From assembly GCF_026914185.1 (NCBI RefSeq), contig NC_070570.1, positions 2,728,001-2,792,000 on the forward strand: a stretch of DNA of 64,000 nt, written 5' to 3'. The position numbers were made by a program, and so were the translations under genes. Every line of letters begins with the position of its first letter. The stretch's first letter is position 1. Positions 35,658-46,482 of this stretch are shown here, piece by piece. The DNA is from Puccinia triticina (Eukaryota; Basidiomycota; Pucciniomycetes; Pucciniales; Pucciniaceae). The notes under the pieces were generated by a model. The model was not told the DNA's origin, made no database searches, and was given only the letters and a program-made list of their open reading frames with translations.

Positions 35658-38386
35658 TATCTGCTCTACTCCATGATCCGGGTCATGTCCGCCACTTCCC
35701 CACAGGCTTGCCTGGTGGCGCTTGCACCAGATTACCCAATCATCCATCAGAACTAGACGCAGAGGGGAGGTTAAAAGGAAGGCTATTCAGTGGCTGAGCC
35801 CTGGATGATTCAGAGGGAAAAATTACCTGTAGATTGAATTATTGACCGACAAAGTTTGGTGTTACATATGTTGACTGTTGGAGATATCAGCCGGAGGCGT
35901 GCTTACAGCCTGATCTGAGCTGTCATGTGAAGCTTCACAATTTTCTTGCAAAATTGGTATCATAGTGACCTATCCCTTCCTCTTGAAGTTTGGAGTCTGG
36001 CAGCCCTATTATTTGCTGAACGCACTAAATTCCGCTGTGACTTGGCAGCAAAAGTACATAGAACCACGGTTCATATATTAGCATGTCACAGTGAAGGCCG
36101 TGAGAACAAGTCTGAAAAATAAAAGAAAATCTGGCCAAGCAGGAGACCTTTAGGGCCCAGAATTGTTTGGGACATGAATGTTGGATGAAATGCCCATTAC
36201 ATTTCACATGCTCAGCCGCGAGCTCAAATCAACTTCCAGAAGTTTCCCTCAGTTAGTTTTCTCAGCAAACGGACTTGGAACCATCAAGACTAAACACCGG
36301 CACCAATCAAGTGTACATTGGTCAAGACTGTGTGGGATTAAATAACCGTCAGAGGATGCTTGCTCAGGAGAGGTACTTGGTCAAATGTTATTTTCTTATT
36401 TCTCAGATTATCAACTCAATGTTCTTATTTTTTTTTAGTTGCTTGTCTCTCAATATTGTCGCCTTCTCATTAGTCTGCTTAATCACAAAAACAAAAACTT
36501 AATAGGTAAAATATTCAACAACTACAGTATCATTGTTTTCTTCATTTATTGACTTTTGTTTTTTTGTTAACTTTTACTACTACTGGTTTTAAAGTGTTTG
36601 CAATTATAAAATATCTCTGAATTAAAATAAATGACTATGTACCACCCTCCCACCAGGGAATGGTAAAATTATATTGCATTGAGGGTATCAGCGGCAGCAG
36701 GAAATCATCACCCCTCTAAATCAAGAGGGAATTTGTTGAGTTTCATTCAGACTTTTTCCTGGTGCCTCAATCACACATTGTTTCAAGGAACTGTTTTATC
36801 CACCCCCTGAAAAATAATGGGTTACAATTTTTGTAGAACTGGATAGATACATATTTCACAGGTTTTCAGACCTTTTTGGTTTCCAGTGGGGCATATTTTG
36901 GATATCAGAGATCCAGTGGTCTTGTTGGGCAGATGAAATTCTTGATCATACTTGGCCTCCTGCTAATTAAGGTGCATAAATAGCCAGGCTTCTTAGTTTT
37001 GTGATTTTTTGCAGCCAATATCACAAGAAAAAATAGAAACTCATTAAGTTCAGCTCAATAAATAAAACTAAATATCAAAGGCTTCACCTGCTCACCAAAA
37101 CCTTGGTATTCTTGCTATATAACCATTACCCTGCACAATCAGTCTTACCCCCATACTGTCTTCCCTAGATAGGTTTCAGGAGCTTAATATTCTTTTTTTT
37201 AACCAGAAAAAAATATTATAATTAATTTTGAAGATCTTAAAAATAGCTATCAAGGTGAACTCCAAATTCTTCTTGTAAACCACAAAACCACTCCAGCTAT
37301 CATAAGCATTTCTTAATAAATACTTCAATAGGCAATAAAATAACATCAACATTTTATTTTTATCTCAAAATGTGGTTTGCTGGCCAAAAAAATAGTGGGG
37401 TAATTCAAAGAACTCAAATCTTAGTATTCCTCTTGGCAAAATGCATTAATCTTCCCTATATCTCAACCATGGAATATCATTCTATTTCTGAAATCAATTC
37501 TTCTTTATCAGAGATGACCAATGATCCAACTATCTTAAATCCACACAATCCTGGACATTTAGATGTAAGTTTTGGCCTATACAATCGTCAAAAAATAATT
37601 AAATCTATTACACAAGGTATCAGACGTTGAAAAATCCCCGAAGACCGGAAGGCCCTATGGATGACCCTCCAGCTGTGCCGGAGCAACAAGCAAAAGAGGT
37701 CCGGTTGGTAAACTAGCCAGGGAGGGCCTAACCAAGCAGCTAGGTGGCTCCCAGGGAGGGGGCGGAACGAAACCAAATCCCCTGCGTATCAATAGAACGT
37801 CCCGACCCCCCCCCCCCCTTTATACCTTGTGGCAATCAACTCAACCAACCTACTCTGCAACTCCGCCTCAGTCACTCCTACCCCCGTGGCTTGACTTGTA
37901 CCCTTGCCAACCGTCTCCGCCTCGGTACCACCACCGTCTCCTGCCCACGATCCTACCTTTCCAGCTCTCAACATGCAAAACCGCCAGCCACACAATTGCC
38001 CTGTTGTTGATTACCAAAACCACCGCCAAGGCAAACCCCTGCCCACCCTCTTGACGCAACGCACCTCTATACCGTATTGTTTCCATGACCTTGCCACTCG
38101 TCACTCCGCAGAATCCTGCCAACACTGGTCGGTGGCGTTTACCACACCACTACGCGCTTATGCTGACCCACTGCCCTACTTTGTAAAAAATAGCCAGGCG
38201 CAGCGACTGTGACCGCCTTCCCCTTCGCCAAAGCCCGTATGCGCTACAAAGAGGACAGACACCCGACGATCCCAGAGCCCCTGAAGGACGAGTTCTTGCT
38301 TGACTTGCTGGCGCCAGTGGAGGCGCGTTTTCATGCCAACCCGGGTGGCGTAAGTAAGCCCCCCTGCTACCAATCTACACAGCCCG
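35658..38386. other. Gene-poor stretch
   Basis: Mostly AT-rich (36230-37560) with no gene recognised. A GC-richer part (37620-38380) has overlapping open frames; one plus-strand frame includes MRYKEDRHPTIPEPLKDEFL (about 38228-38290) and looks coding-like, but I cannot name it. It ends directly before the acetolactate synthase fragment and may belong to a captured or decayed gene. A run of C lies at 37806-37819. Confidence 0.4.
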
Positions 38387-38490
38387 TTACACATGCTCGG
38401 TATGCATGGCTCAGCCTATGCTAACTTGGCCATGCCGGACGCCGATGTCCTGACTGCTCTCGGAGCTCGGTTCGATGACCATTGGTTGAT
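38387..38490 (+). pseudogene. Acetolactate synthase (ILV2-type) fragment
   Basis: After an acceptor-like ctacacag the frame reads [14 protein letters not shown] (from 38393), then [15 protein letters not shown]. This is the signature around the Gly-Met-His-Gly loop and the ALGARFDD block of the catalytic subunit of acetolactate synthase, the first enzyme of branched-chain amino-acid synthesis. Only about 33 residues are present; the sequence then diverges (WLI...) and is followed by T-rich non-coding DNA. The normal enzyme is over 600 residues, so this is a shard of the gene, probably carried by or stranded among transposons. Confidence 0.75.
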
Positions 38491-39879
38491 TTCTCCTTCT
38501 CTGTTTTTTTTTTCCAGGAATAATTAGCTACTGGTGATGAATTGAAACAGACAGATTTGTCTAAAGACGGCCTCAACCAATCACACTCGTCAGTTGAGCC
38601 GCGTACCTAATCATTTTTTTTTTTTTTGAGTGCATCATTTTTGGCATCATTCGACATCATCGCGGCTCATCTAAATTAACAACCCACTCAGTCCACTCAG
38701 CCCATCCCCCGGCAATCACTCTTCTTCAGTATCATCATCCACCAAGCTCCGCAGCCAACCCGGCCATGTCAGCAGTGCACCAAGCTCATCGGGCCCAGTT
38801 GGCCTCCAGCCAGATCACGTCTACCGTTCTCAGTTGTCACCCTGGCGGTTCAAGATCCGGTTGGCGCTGTTAGTGACGCTGTAAGACTCAAAAGTGGTAA
38901 TGAAACCCTTTTGCTGAATGGTGAAGGGTATGGTGGAGTTGCAAGCTCTGCCCTTCTGTTATCAGTCAACAAGACCCACCAAGCTCAGCTTGGCAAGTTT
39001 TATTAAGTGATAGGTCTGGTCTGTTCCAGATGAAATCTGTTTGACTGGCAACGTGTAAGTGCTTTAATTACTTTGTTATAAGGGTTGAATTGTTGTTATA
39101 AGGGTTGATTTATTGTTATAAGGGTTTTAGGATTTGAGTGTGGATGAGTGTTGGGTGACTTGTGAGTTCTCGGTGAGGAACTGGGGAGCAGACCACTGGG
39201 GGTGGAGAGAGCTCCTTTTATAGACAAAAGTGGAGCCCCAAAGGGGCTTGTGGGTTAGGGTTTCAGCTAATCTAGACAACAGGGTGAGGGATTTTAGCTG
39301 GTGGGAGTAGATACAAATGATGTCATAACCCCTCAGGGGCGCATGAATGGTGTCAGAATATACAACAGAACATTCTAACGCATGCATGAGGTGACAGTAG
39401 ACTGCATGAGCTGTCATACAGGGGGAATTAGTGTATACACAAGTCTGAGGCTGCAGCAACAGTGTAAATGATGTCATACTATGTATATAAAGGAGTGTAT
39501 GTAGTTAATATGTAATGAGTGTAGCCTGACAGGGAGATGTATGTTTGTATCCTGTGATATGTATAAGTGTACTACTGTGAAACTTGGGTTGAGGCAGGTG
39601 ACAGCTGGGTTACTGGGGCTGGCCGTGTGATAGGTGTCCATGAGGTGTAACTTCCACACTAGAGGGGGCCCAGGGGTGCTTCCAGTGGTGACTAGGGGTG
39701 AAATTGGCCGTAGAATCCATTTCTGGGGTCCATTTGATGGTATCTTGAGGCCTAGTATGAGTAATTATGTGGTATAGAAAAAACTTTTTATTTTTCCACT
39801 TTTCCGTCTACCACAACGCTGAACAAGGAGATGAGAGTCAATCCAGCGTAGCTACCGCTCCGGCCCTCTTGATTGACTG
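38491..39879. other. Repeat-derived stretch upstream of phosphatase gene
   Basis: A T run lies at 38612-38627. Three tandem copies of a 21-22-base unit containing ttgttataagggttgaa lie at about 39073-39127. The part 39127-39660 has long minus-strand open frames without recognisable domain and reads like transposon sequence. It should contain the promoter, and perhaps a missing 5' exon, of the phosphatase gene. Confidence 0.4.
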
Positions 39880-40632
39880 ATGGTCCATTCCTTGTGGCTT
39901 GGCTCTCACCAGTTCTTCATCCTCGCCTTACCCCTGATCTTCTGGCTCAGCGACCACCACTTCGAACGCTCCCCAGTATATATCCTCGGCATGTCCGTCT
40001 ACTTCACCGGGATCCTCAAGGATCTGTTCTGTATTCCTCGCCCCTATTTGCTCCCGATCCAAAGACTTGCTATCAGCAATCGCGCCTCCGAATACGGATT
40101 CCCGTCCAGTCATTCTGCCATTTCTGCATCCATGTTTCTCATGGGACTCCAATACGCCCTTCATGTCCAATTGATTGTCCAGCAGTTGACGCTCTTTCTT
40201 GGCCTGATCCTCTATGGATTCTTGTTGGTCTTTGGGAGGGTATACTGCGGGATGCATTTGATCCAGGATGTGGCCTGCGGCTGGACAATAGGTGTTTTTG
40301 CATGGACTATCCATCGAGTCTTTGGTGAAGTTGTCAAACAATGGGCGACGAGCACGCAAGCATCAGTCCCCCTTGTTTTGATTGTCTGCGGTCTGATCCT
40401 CACGGCTGCCCATCCACAACCGGTAGACAATTGTCCCTGTTTTGAGGACAGCACGGCCTTTGTTGCTGTCTCGGTGGGAGTGATGAACTTCGTGATGCTT
40501 GTCACACTCTATCTCCCCAAGCTCGACGACGACGACTTCTCCTTGTGCCAACGAATCCAAATATCTTTGAACAATCACCCCATCGCGATCTTTGATCTGG
40601 CCAACGACTTGTATCATGATTGGACAAGTTAG
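39880..40632 (+). CDS. PAP2-type sphingoid-base-phosphate phosphatase, short form
   Basis: Related to yeast Lcb3/Ysr3, ER membrane enzymes that remove phosphate from dihydrosphingosine-1-phosphate. All three phosphatase motifs are present: KDLFCIPRP (residues 47-55), PSSHS (75-79) and RVYCGMHLIQD (120-130), with the catalytic Arg, His and Asp. EYGFPSSHS is typical of this subgroup rather than general PAP2 proteins. Several hydrophobic helices follow (about 100-120, 160-180, 190-210). At 250 residues it is much shorter than Lcb3 (about 400). An in-frame TGA at 39874-39876 lies just upstream, and the region before it is repeat-like. Either a 5' exon has been missed or the N-terminus is lost. 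A GTTAGT donor at the 3' end could extend it. It may be a truncated copy. Confidence 0.75.
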   Translation: MVHSLWLGSHQFFILALPLIFWLSDHHFERSPVYILGMSVYFTGILKDLFCIPRPYLLPIQRLAISNRASEYGFPSSHSAISASMFLMGLQYALHVQLIVQQLTLFLGLILYGFLLVFGRVYCGMHLIQDVACGWTIGVFAWTIHRVFGEVVKQWATSTQASVPLVLIVCGLILTAAHPQPVDNCPCFEDSTAFVAVSVGVMNFVMLVTLYLPKLDDDDFSLCQRIQISLNNHPIAIFDLANDLYHDWTS

Positions 40633-40918
40633 TCCCCCCCTCCTCTGTTTCCTTGTTGTAGATGCTGAAGGGAATGAAGGCTGCGATTTTGGAGTGTACC
40701 ATGAAAATTCAACACAGTGTATGGGTGTTAATCACCATATTGTACTGAATGCAAGTGTTTTGTCATATGCCAAATGCATCAGAAATACTGTTCCACATAT
40801 GTAATTATTCATTGCCCGCAAAAATGAATAACTATCACAGGTTGCCAAGTACTACAACTAGAAACAATTGATGTCACACTGTGCAAAACTTGAGGGATGG
40901 AGCTGATGCCAAGTCAGT
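40633..40918. other. 3' flank of phosphatase gene
   Basis: Short AT-rich gap; the plus-strand frame 40592-40804 overlaps the gene end and has no recognised domain. Confidence 0.4.
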
Positions 40919-41064
40919 GGAGGACTTCCTTTTGATCTGGAAACTCATAGTTTTTCAGATTTTACATAAAAATCTGGGCATTGGGACTCTAGGTCCTAGG
41001 TTTCCCTAGATTTCCCTGCAAAATGTGAAAAAATCTGGAATCCCAGATTCATGGGAAGTCCTCC
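40919..41064. mobile_element. MITE with GGAGGACTTCC ends, 146 bases, AGT duplication
   Basis: It begins GGAGGACTTCC and ends GGAAGTCCTCC; AGT lies on both sides (40916-40918, 41065-41067). Beyond the first 11 bases the arms share tgatctggaa / ttccagattcat with drift. Same terminal motif as the units at 5000-5404. Confidence 0.75.
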
Positions 41065-41247
41065 AGTTTCATTGATCTGAAGTGTGTGTAATTCTTTCTT
41101 TAAAGTTTCTTTTGAGAAGGGGGCAGGTGAAACAATAGATGTAAAATGAGTTACAACAGTTGAGTATGTTATGTACATCAATACACATATCTTGTCATGT
41201 TTTGGCTTTTTTCAATGTCTGAGGAAAAAGGGAGGCTGCGCCCTGCA

Positions 41248-41272
41248 GCGGCAAAGCCGCTTTGGCCTCTAG
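41248..41272 (+). mobile_element. Helitron-like 3' end (best-preserved copy)
   Basis: Perfect hairpin gcggc-aaa-gccgc (41248-41260), then tttggcct, then CTAG (41269-41272) followed by T. This fits the Helitron 3' rule: hairpin, short spacer, CTRR, insertion before T. The body would lie left of this point; the 5' TC end is not located. Confidence 0.6.
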
Positions 41273-41690
41273 TATAACTTATTTTAAACACTTGATAATC
41301 AAAATTTCCTGTATTGTATCTTATTTTTCAATACTTTACAATACTTTACAGTTACACTTAACTGTAACAGCCCACCGTTGCTACCTAGCAACTACCTAGC
41401 ACCATGTACAGTGGGTAGACAATTGTATACACCACACCATTTTTGCACCATAGAAGCTCAACCCAACAACTTGAAGTCATGGATATTGGTGAGATGGTTA
41501 AAAATAGACTTCAAAGCACAAATATGAAAAAATAAAAGCAAAACCAAACCAAACCATATGCAATTTTTAAATGGACCTACTTTGCGCAGCAGCAAAAAAC
41601 TCTTTGTGCACAGAATTGACCGTCCCCCAACGTCAAGCTTGCTGTGCGCGCAAGCCTAAAAAAAAACTTCGCGTACAGCGATCTCCCAGG
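41273..41690. other. AT-rich spacer
   Basis: No gene recognised. A short GC-rich patch around 41580-41680 contains gcgcgcaagc. Confidence 0.35.
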
Positions 41691-42170
41691 GCTGCCTGCT
41701 TGGGCATCAAGTAGGCCAAAAATTGTTGATTGCATACATTCCTATGGCAGGCATCCTATCTATGACAACACAAAGAAGCGGTAAAGAGTGCGAAAACGGG
41801 GGGGCTAGGATGGGGGTATTGGGTGGGGATGAAGGTCAGTTAGCTTAAAGGTCTAGCGGGGGGGATGTTTGGTTACGTGGGAGTTTTTTTGGGAGTAGGT
41901 TGGATGAATGGGGGGCAGCTGTTGTGGTGAAGGATGGGATGAAGGAACAAGGGCGAGTGGGGGAAACAGGTGCACTTTAAGGGAAGCGGCGGCAGCTTGC
42001 AAGTATTAAGAGTCTCAGATTGTCAATCGGACCGGCTGCCGCTACTTTCCGGTTAGAAAATGTGCCGGTCTGTGTTGACAGTCTCGGCTCGCACAGGCTC
42101 ACTAATGGACAGGATTGTGAATCGGGCCGCGTCGGGCTGCCAGTCTGCATCGTAGTCTCAGCGATCGCCT
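41691..42170 (-). pseudogene. Diverged duplicate of 5' part and upstream region of the 43512 gene
   Basis: Minus-strand ATGCCTGCCATAGGAATG (start near 41759) parallels the start of the gene at 43512. The copy encodes MPAIGMYAINNF, then a one-base loss (tttttggcc against tttctccgtc) puts a stop a few codons later. Beyond 41760 the matching continues into the upstream flank (ggggatgaaggtcagttag; aatcggaccggctgc; ctcgcacaggct), paralleling 43560-43860. So about 480 bases were duplicated, and only the first ten or so codons remain similar. Confidence 0.65.
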
Positions 42171-42429
42171 AACAAATATCCCGTGCCGGGCCGCTTCCGA
42201 ATCAACTCATGCACCGATTTGGGGCACCGCTTCCGAATCAATCAGAATTTACCGGACGAGTCGCTCCGAGGGAGCTGCCACCATTGGCGCTCGAAGTCGG
42301 TGGGCCAATGCGCACACTGCGATCATTCTGACATCCACATGATGTTGTTGATCAGATCATGGTCATGCCTGGCCGAACTCTTGTCACTTTTGTCGGACAA
42401 GGTCGTCCAAGTTGGGGCCGCCCTAACTT

Positions 42430-42720
42430 AGCTAATTCCCTCCTGAGTCCTCGGGGGAGCGGGAGGTCGCTTCGCTTAACTTAGCTAATTCCCTCCTCGG
42501 GGGAGCGAAGCGACCTCCCTAACTTGGCTAATTCCGGAGGGTCCCTGCGGGACGGCGTCCCCCCTCCAATAGAGGGACTTGGTTAAGTTAGGGGCCGCCG
42601 GGCTGAGCAGATCGAACTTAACTAACTCTCTCCTGGGGGCGAAGCGCCCGCCTCCGAAGGAGATCGGAGACGGGCTCTTCGCGCTCAGGAGGGGCTGCTA
42701 AGTTTGTGAGCAGATCCACC
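42430..42720. repeat. GC-rich palindromic repeats (ttaacttagctaattccctcc family)
   Basis: Several linked units: cttaacttagctaattccct occurs twice (about 42424 and 42475) around complementary cctcgggggagcg / gaggtcgcttcgc parts. At about 42521-42592 a third unit, taattccggagggtccctgc, is followed by gacggcgtcccccctcc and agagggacttggttaagtta. The last unit recurs diverged at 63836-63920. Another relative lies at 50855-50990 (gtagtgacctccgaaagaga). These look like MITE or rDNA-independent palindromic repeats. Confidence 0.65.
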
Positions 42721-43194
42721 CGCCTGCTAGTCTACCTGGAGGGACAGGTAGTCCGAGCTCCTGGCGGACATGGCTGCCCCGTCCGATGACAACAGATTCG
42801 GAAGGCACATCGGAGCTGCCTTTCCAATCCATCCCTCCAGGCAGTGACATGGTCTGTGTTTATTTGACTGCATGGTGGGACATGGCGGTGCCAGGCTGTG
42901 AGTCTCGTTTGCCGCTTCGTGGAACAGCGACTCAACCGGCTATGTGGCTCGTTAATTATCATGCAGGAACAGAGGAAGTAGGGAGAAGGAGACAATAAGA
43001 ATGTATAGGACTACAACAGATACCAAAAATATAGAGAAGATAGATCAAGACAGAGAGAATGAAACGTTGCACAAGCCCAGAGAGAAAGAGATTGGCAGCA
43101 ACAGACCAAGCAGAAGAAGAACAAGGAAGGCACAGACTTATAGACTTTTAATTGATTTATTTAGGGGGAAACAGGCTACTAAAAGACGAAGTGA
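42721..43194. other. No gene recognised
   Basis: Mixed composition; a purine-rich tract (43000-43190) gives open frames rich in Lys, Arg and Glu that look spurious. Confidence 0.35.
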
Positions 43195-43512
43195 TCAATC
43201 TGAAGAACTAGAACAAGGACTGGTAGTAAGAGATTTCGAGCTATGACGAGAGAAAGTGAGAGAACGGAGCCGAGAGCGAGAGAGAAACTTGGGAGAGACA
43301 GCCTTAGGAAATTTAGCGCGAACGACGGAGATCTTTTTGAATACTTGATTGACTTTGGATAGCAGGGACATTGACACTTCATTACTCTCATCATCGTCTT
43401 CGAAGATCGAGTGAAGTACGTTTGATTGGCATGGGGGGCACGCGGGGGCTGCCTGCTTGGGCATCAAGTAGACGGAGAAATCGTTGATTGCGTACATTCC
43501 TATGGCAGACAT
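43195..43512 (-). CDS. Small unknown protein (105 residues)
   Basis: ATG at 43512 (MSAIGMYAINDFSVYLMPKQ). The protein has CPPC near residue 27-30, an acidic stretch (FEDDDESNEV), an amphipathic segment (SLLSKVNQVFKKISVVRAKF), and a Ser/Arg-rich end stopping at 43195. Codon use is balanced in the first 75 residues. The start region is mirrored by the duplicate at 41691-42170, whose coding part decayed while amino-acid changes near the start are few. That suggests this copy is the functional one. No signal peptide or known domain. A longer in-frame start at 43548 exists, but conservation of the duplicate supports 43512. Confidence 0.5.
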   Translation of the reverse strand: MSAIGMYAINDFSVYLMPKQAAPACPPCQSNVLHSIFEDDDESNEVSMSLLSKVNQVFKKISVVRAKFPKAVSPKFLSRSRLRSLTFSRHSSKSLTTSPCSSSSD

Positions 43513-44594
43513 CCTACAACAAATCAAAAAAAGCCGTGCAGAAAACAATAACTGGGTTGGGGTGGGGGGATTGGATGGGGATGAAGGTCAGTTAGTTTAG
43601 CGGTCTAGCGGGGTTTGGTCAGTTTTTTGGGGGGTGGGTTGTTTGGGGAGTGGGTTGGATGGATGGGGGCAGCTGTTGCGGTGTGCTGAGGGGGAAAGAT
43701 GGGGATGAAGGAATCAGGCCGAGTGGGAAAGACAGGCGCCTTTTATGGGCAGCGGCGGCGAGGATGCGAAATGCAAGATTCTCAATCGGACCGGCTCCCG
43801 CCACTTTCCGGCTGGAAAAGCGGGCCAGTCTGTTTCACAATACCGGCTCGCACAGGCACTAAGATCTGGGATTTCGAAGTGGGCCGGCTCCCGGCGCCTG
43901 ATGGCCAGTCTGCATTGCAATCTTACTTACCACCCAGCAGATGCGGCGTCCGGGAGGACGAAATTGCCGCGCCGGGCCGCTTCCGAATCGATTCACTGGG
44001 TCTGGGCTCAGGCCCCAGGGTTCCTTCATCGCACGTCGGACTTGGCAATCAGCCATCGGCATGCACGCTTTCCAGGCGATGAAGACCGATTTCAAATCAA
44101 TTGGGGCTGACGGTCCGCTTACTCCCATCAAAGGGGACTTTCAGCTCCCGGTTGAACGCTTGAAATCCAGAACAAAACGCAGGTCTGTCGCTGGAGCCGG
44201 AGTAACGCTATTATACAACTTGATTTGTTTAGGGATGAGCAACATATATCATATCATCGTCAAACACGTATATTTATCATAACCAGTCGTGAATGCAATC
44301 CTATGTACAAGGAAATGGAGGGGCCGGATGGATGACAGAGATGGCTGAGTAAGGGATATGGTCAAAAAATGTGTACATTTTCTATACAACGTTGCGCCTG
44401 ATGTCTCGTGGCGTTGTTCTACTGGATGGGTGTAAGTGTTGAGTCGAGGCGGGAAAGATGTTGACGACTCTTTTGGGTTGATGGAAGTTCAACCAAACAA
44501 TTCAAGCCCTCCTCATCTTCCATCAATCGCAGAAGAGACAAGGGGGAAAGGAAAAAAAGAACTGAGAGTAGATGAAGAAGCGTACGATCTACAG
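43513..44594. other. Intergenic, duplicated upstream segment
   Basis: 43513-43990 is the counterpart of 41760-42170 and should include the promoter of the 105-residue gene. Open frames on both strands at 43619-44282 reflect GC-rich sequence without domain. 44290-44594 is the 3' flank of the aminotransferase gene. Confidence 0.4.
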
Positions 44595-46482
44595 TTATGA
44601 GTAAGTTTGCAAGAAGGAAGTATGGAACTCTTTGAATCTGGCAACGTAATGGTCAACTTGAGGCGCCAAGAAAGTGGTCCGGAAGTGGAACGTTCCCGGC
44701 TCCTGACCAAACCCGGATCCGGGGACAATCTGCAGAGCCAACAAACACACACACGCACACCGAGAAATACGGATCAATGGACGAGCGAGTAGAGCAGAGA
44801 AAAAAAGAGGAAAGAGGGGGGGTGAGAAGAGAGGCGTACACAAATCCCGGTTTTGTTGAGCAATTCCATGCAATAGAATTCGTCGACCGGCAGGCCTGCT
44901 TTCTCGGCGGCTTGATGGGCCTTAGGGGGGAGGTCGAGTTTGGGGAAGAGGTACATGGCGCCTTGGGCTTTCCTGCAGGACAGGCCGTCGAGCTGGTTGA
45001 AGGAGTTAGCGAGAGTGGCAGAGCGGGCGGCAAGCGACTGAGTGATGGCGTCGACCTCGGACTTGTAGAGTTCGTAGGACTCGTCGCCGGGTTGAGGGGG
45101 TTTGACCTGGAGGTCGACGCCGATCTGGCCAGCTAAGGGGGGACAGAGCTGGATAGAGGCGAGCTTGTAGACCTGTTCCTGGACGTCTTTGGGGATGTTG
45201 ACAAGCTCGAAGTAGCCCCCCCGGCGGCCGCATTCGCCGGTCTGTCCCTTCGAGATTGAGTGGAAACTGACGAGCGCCTGGCCCGCAGCGATGTGTCGCT
45301 CCATGGACCGGACAACCGCCTTGAAGGAGATGAACGGACGCGTGTCCGGTTCGAAGATGTTCGTCTGGTACACCTCGTCCGCTAGCAGCAAGATCTTGTG
45401 CTTGTAACAGAACCGGACAATCGCTTCCATGTTCTGTCGGCTCAGACAGTTGCCCACTGGGTTCCCTGGCGAGATCACCACCATGGCCCGGACACGGGTG
45501 CCCTCGCTCTGGGCCTTCGACAGCACATCCTCCAGGCCCTCGAGGTTCGGCGCCCAGTCGTCGGCCTCCGAGAGGTAGTACTCCACCGCCCGTGCCTCGT
45601 TCAAAGCCAGGGCGGCCGTGTAGAGTGGGTATTGGGGGATCGGAATCATCACCCCGTCGGTGGGTGCGGAGAGGAGCAGTTGCATGATGTTCGAGACCCC
45701 CGCAGACGCGCCGGCCGTCAAGAAGATCGTCTCTGGATCCGCCGCGACGCCGTCCCGCTCTGGCGATCAAATTTTGGCAGATTCAGCGAACCTGTCGGGT
45801 CAGAACGCGGCTGAGAAAACAAAACTCACTCTCAATGAATTCGGCGATGTGTTGTCGGATCACGGGGACGCCCATCGAGTGGCTGTAGGCTCCGACGCTC
45901 CCGATCGAATCCAGGAGTGTTCGAGCTCGCTCGATGACGTCTTTCGGGAACAAGCTCTGCGCTTCCGGCTTGTCGATCAACTCTGGATACTCGGTCAAAC
46001 AGGCGACCTGCATCCCACGAAATCAGAACCGGATCAGCACGCTCCTTCTGCGGGTCTTTTAGTGAGAGATCTCGTCTCGAGACTCAACCTGTCTGTAGAA
46101 GGTGATCGGTTTCTGGCCCAGTTGTTGCGGGTTGCCGATGTTGCAGTTGATGATCGAGTCGAAGCCGAGCTCATTTTTCGCATTGGGGTTGGACTGTAAG
46201 GTGGCTCGGAGTCTGAGGTATTGAATGTCGAAGTATTAGTCAGCAGTGACCAAATTAAAAAAAAAGAAGGCAGGAGAGGCAGAGTGTGGGACTCGACTGT
46301 TCAGCCTTGATTGGAATTCGTCCTCTGACGGCATACTGGGCCGTGATGATGGCGGGGTTGAGGTCCTTGATGGATATCATCCGGTCCGAGGTCTTCTGGC
46401 TGGCCGAGTATGAGGGTGCTGCTGCTGGGGTGATGGTGCTGATTCTTCTGGTGGTCGAGAGGAGTTGTCTCCAGTTGACCAT
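44595..46482 (-). CDS. Alanine aminotransferase (glutamate-pyruvate transaminase)
   Basis: PLP-dependent enzyme interconverting alanine plus 2-oxoglutarate with pyruvate plus glutamate. Five exons fit: 46482-46298, 46212-46089, 46007-45830, 45759-44840, 44729-44595; 1542 bases, 513 residues, close to the usual size. The N-terminus (MVNWRQLLSTTRRISTITPA) is basic and Ser/Thr-rich, a probable mitochondrial presequence; a Met at about residue 35 (MISIKDLNPAII) could serve a cytosolic form. Family blocks: QYAVRGRIPIKAE, FDSIINCNIGNPQQLGQKPI, TYR-type FYRQ, then GVSNIMQLLLSAPTDGVMIP, PQYPLYTAAL, VISPGNPVG and LLLADEVYQTNIF. These are followed by SFHSISKGQTGECGRRGGYF (the Lys binds PLP) and PGTFHFRTTFLAP. 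Intron 1 uses a weak donor (GTCGAG), but its phase and the family alignment support it. No defects seen. Confidence 0.95.

Noticed and set aside
43619..44282. Several 60-127-codon frames on both strands
   Set aside because: GC-rich flank that also exists as a duplicate at 41.8-42.2 kb, where none of these frames is conserved.
45398..46199. Plus-strand frames opposite the aminotransferase
   Set aside because: The minus strand has full aminotransferase motifs across all exons; the opposite frames have none.
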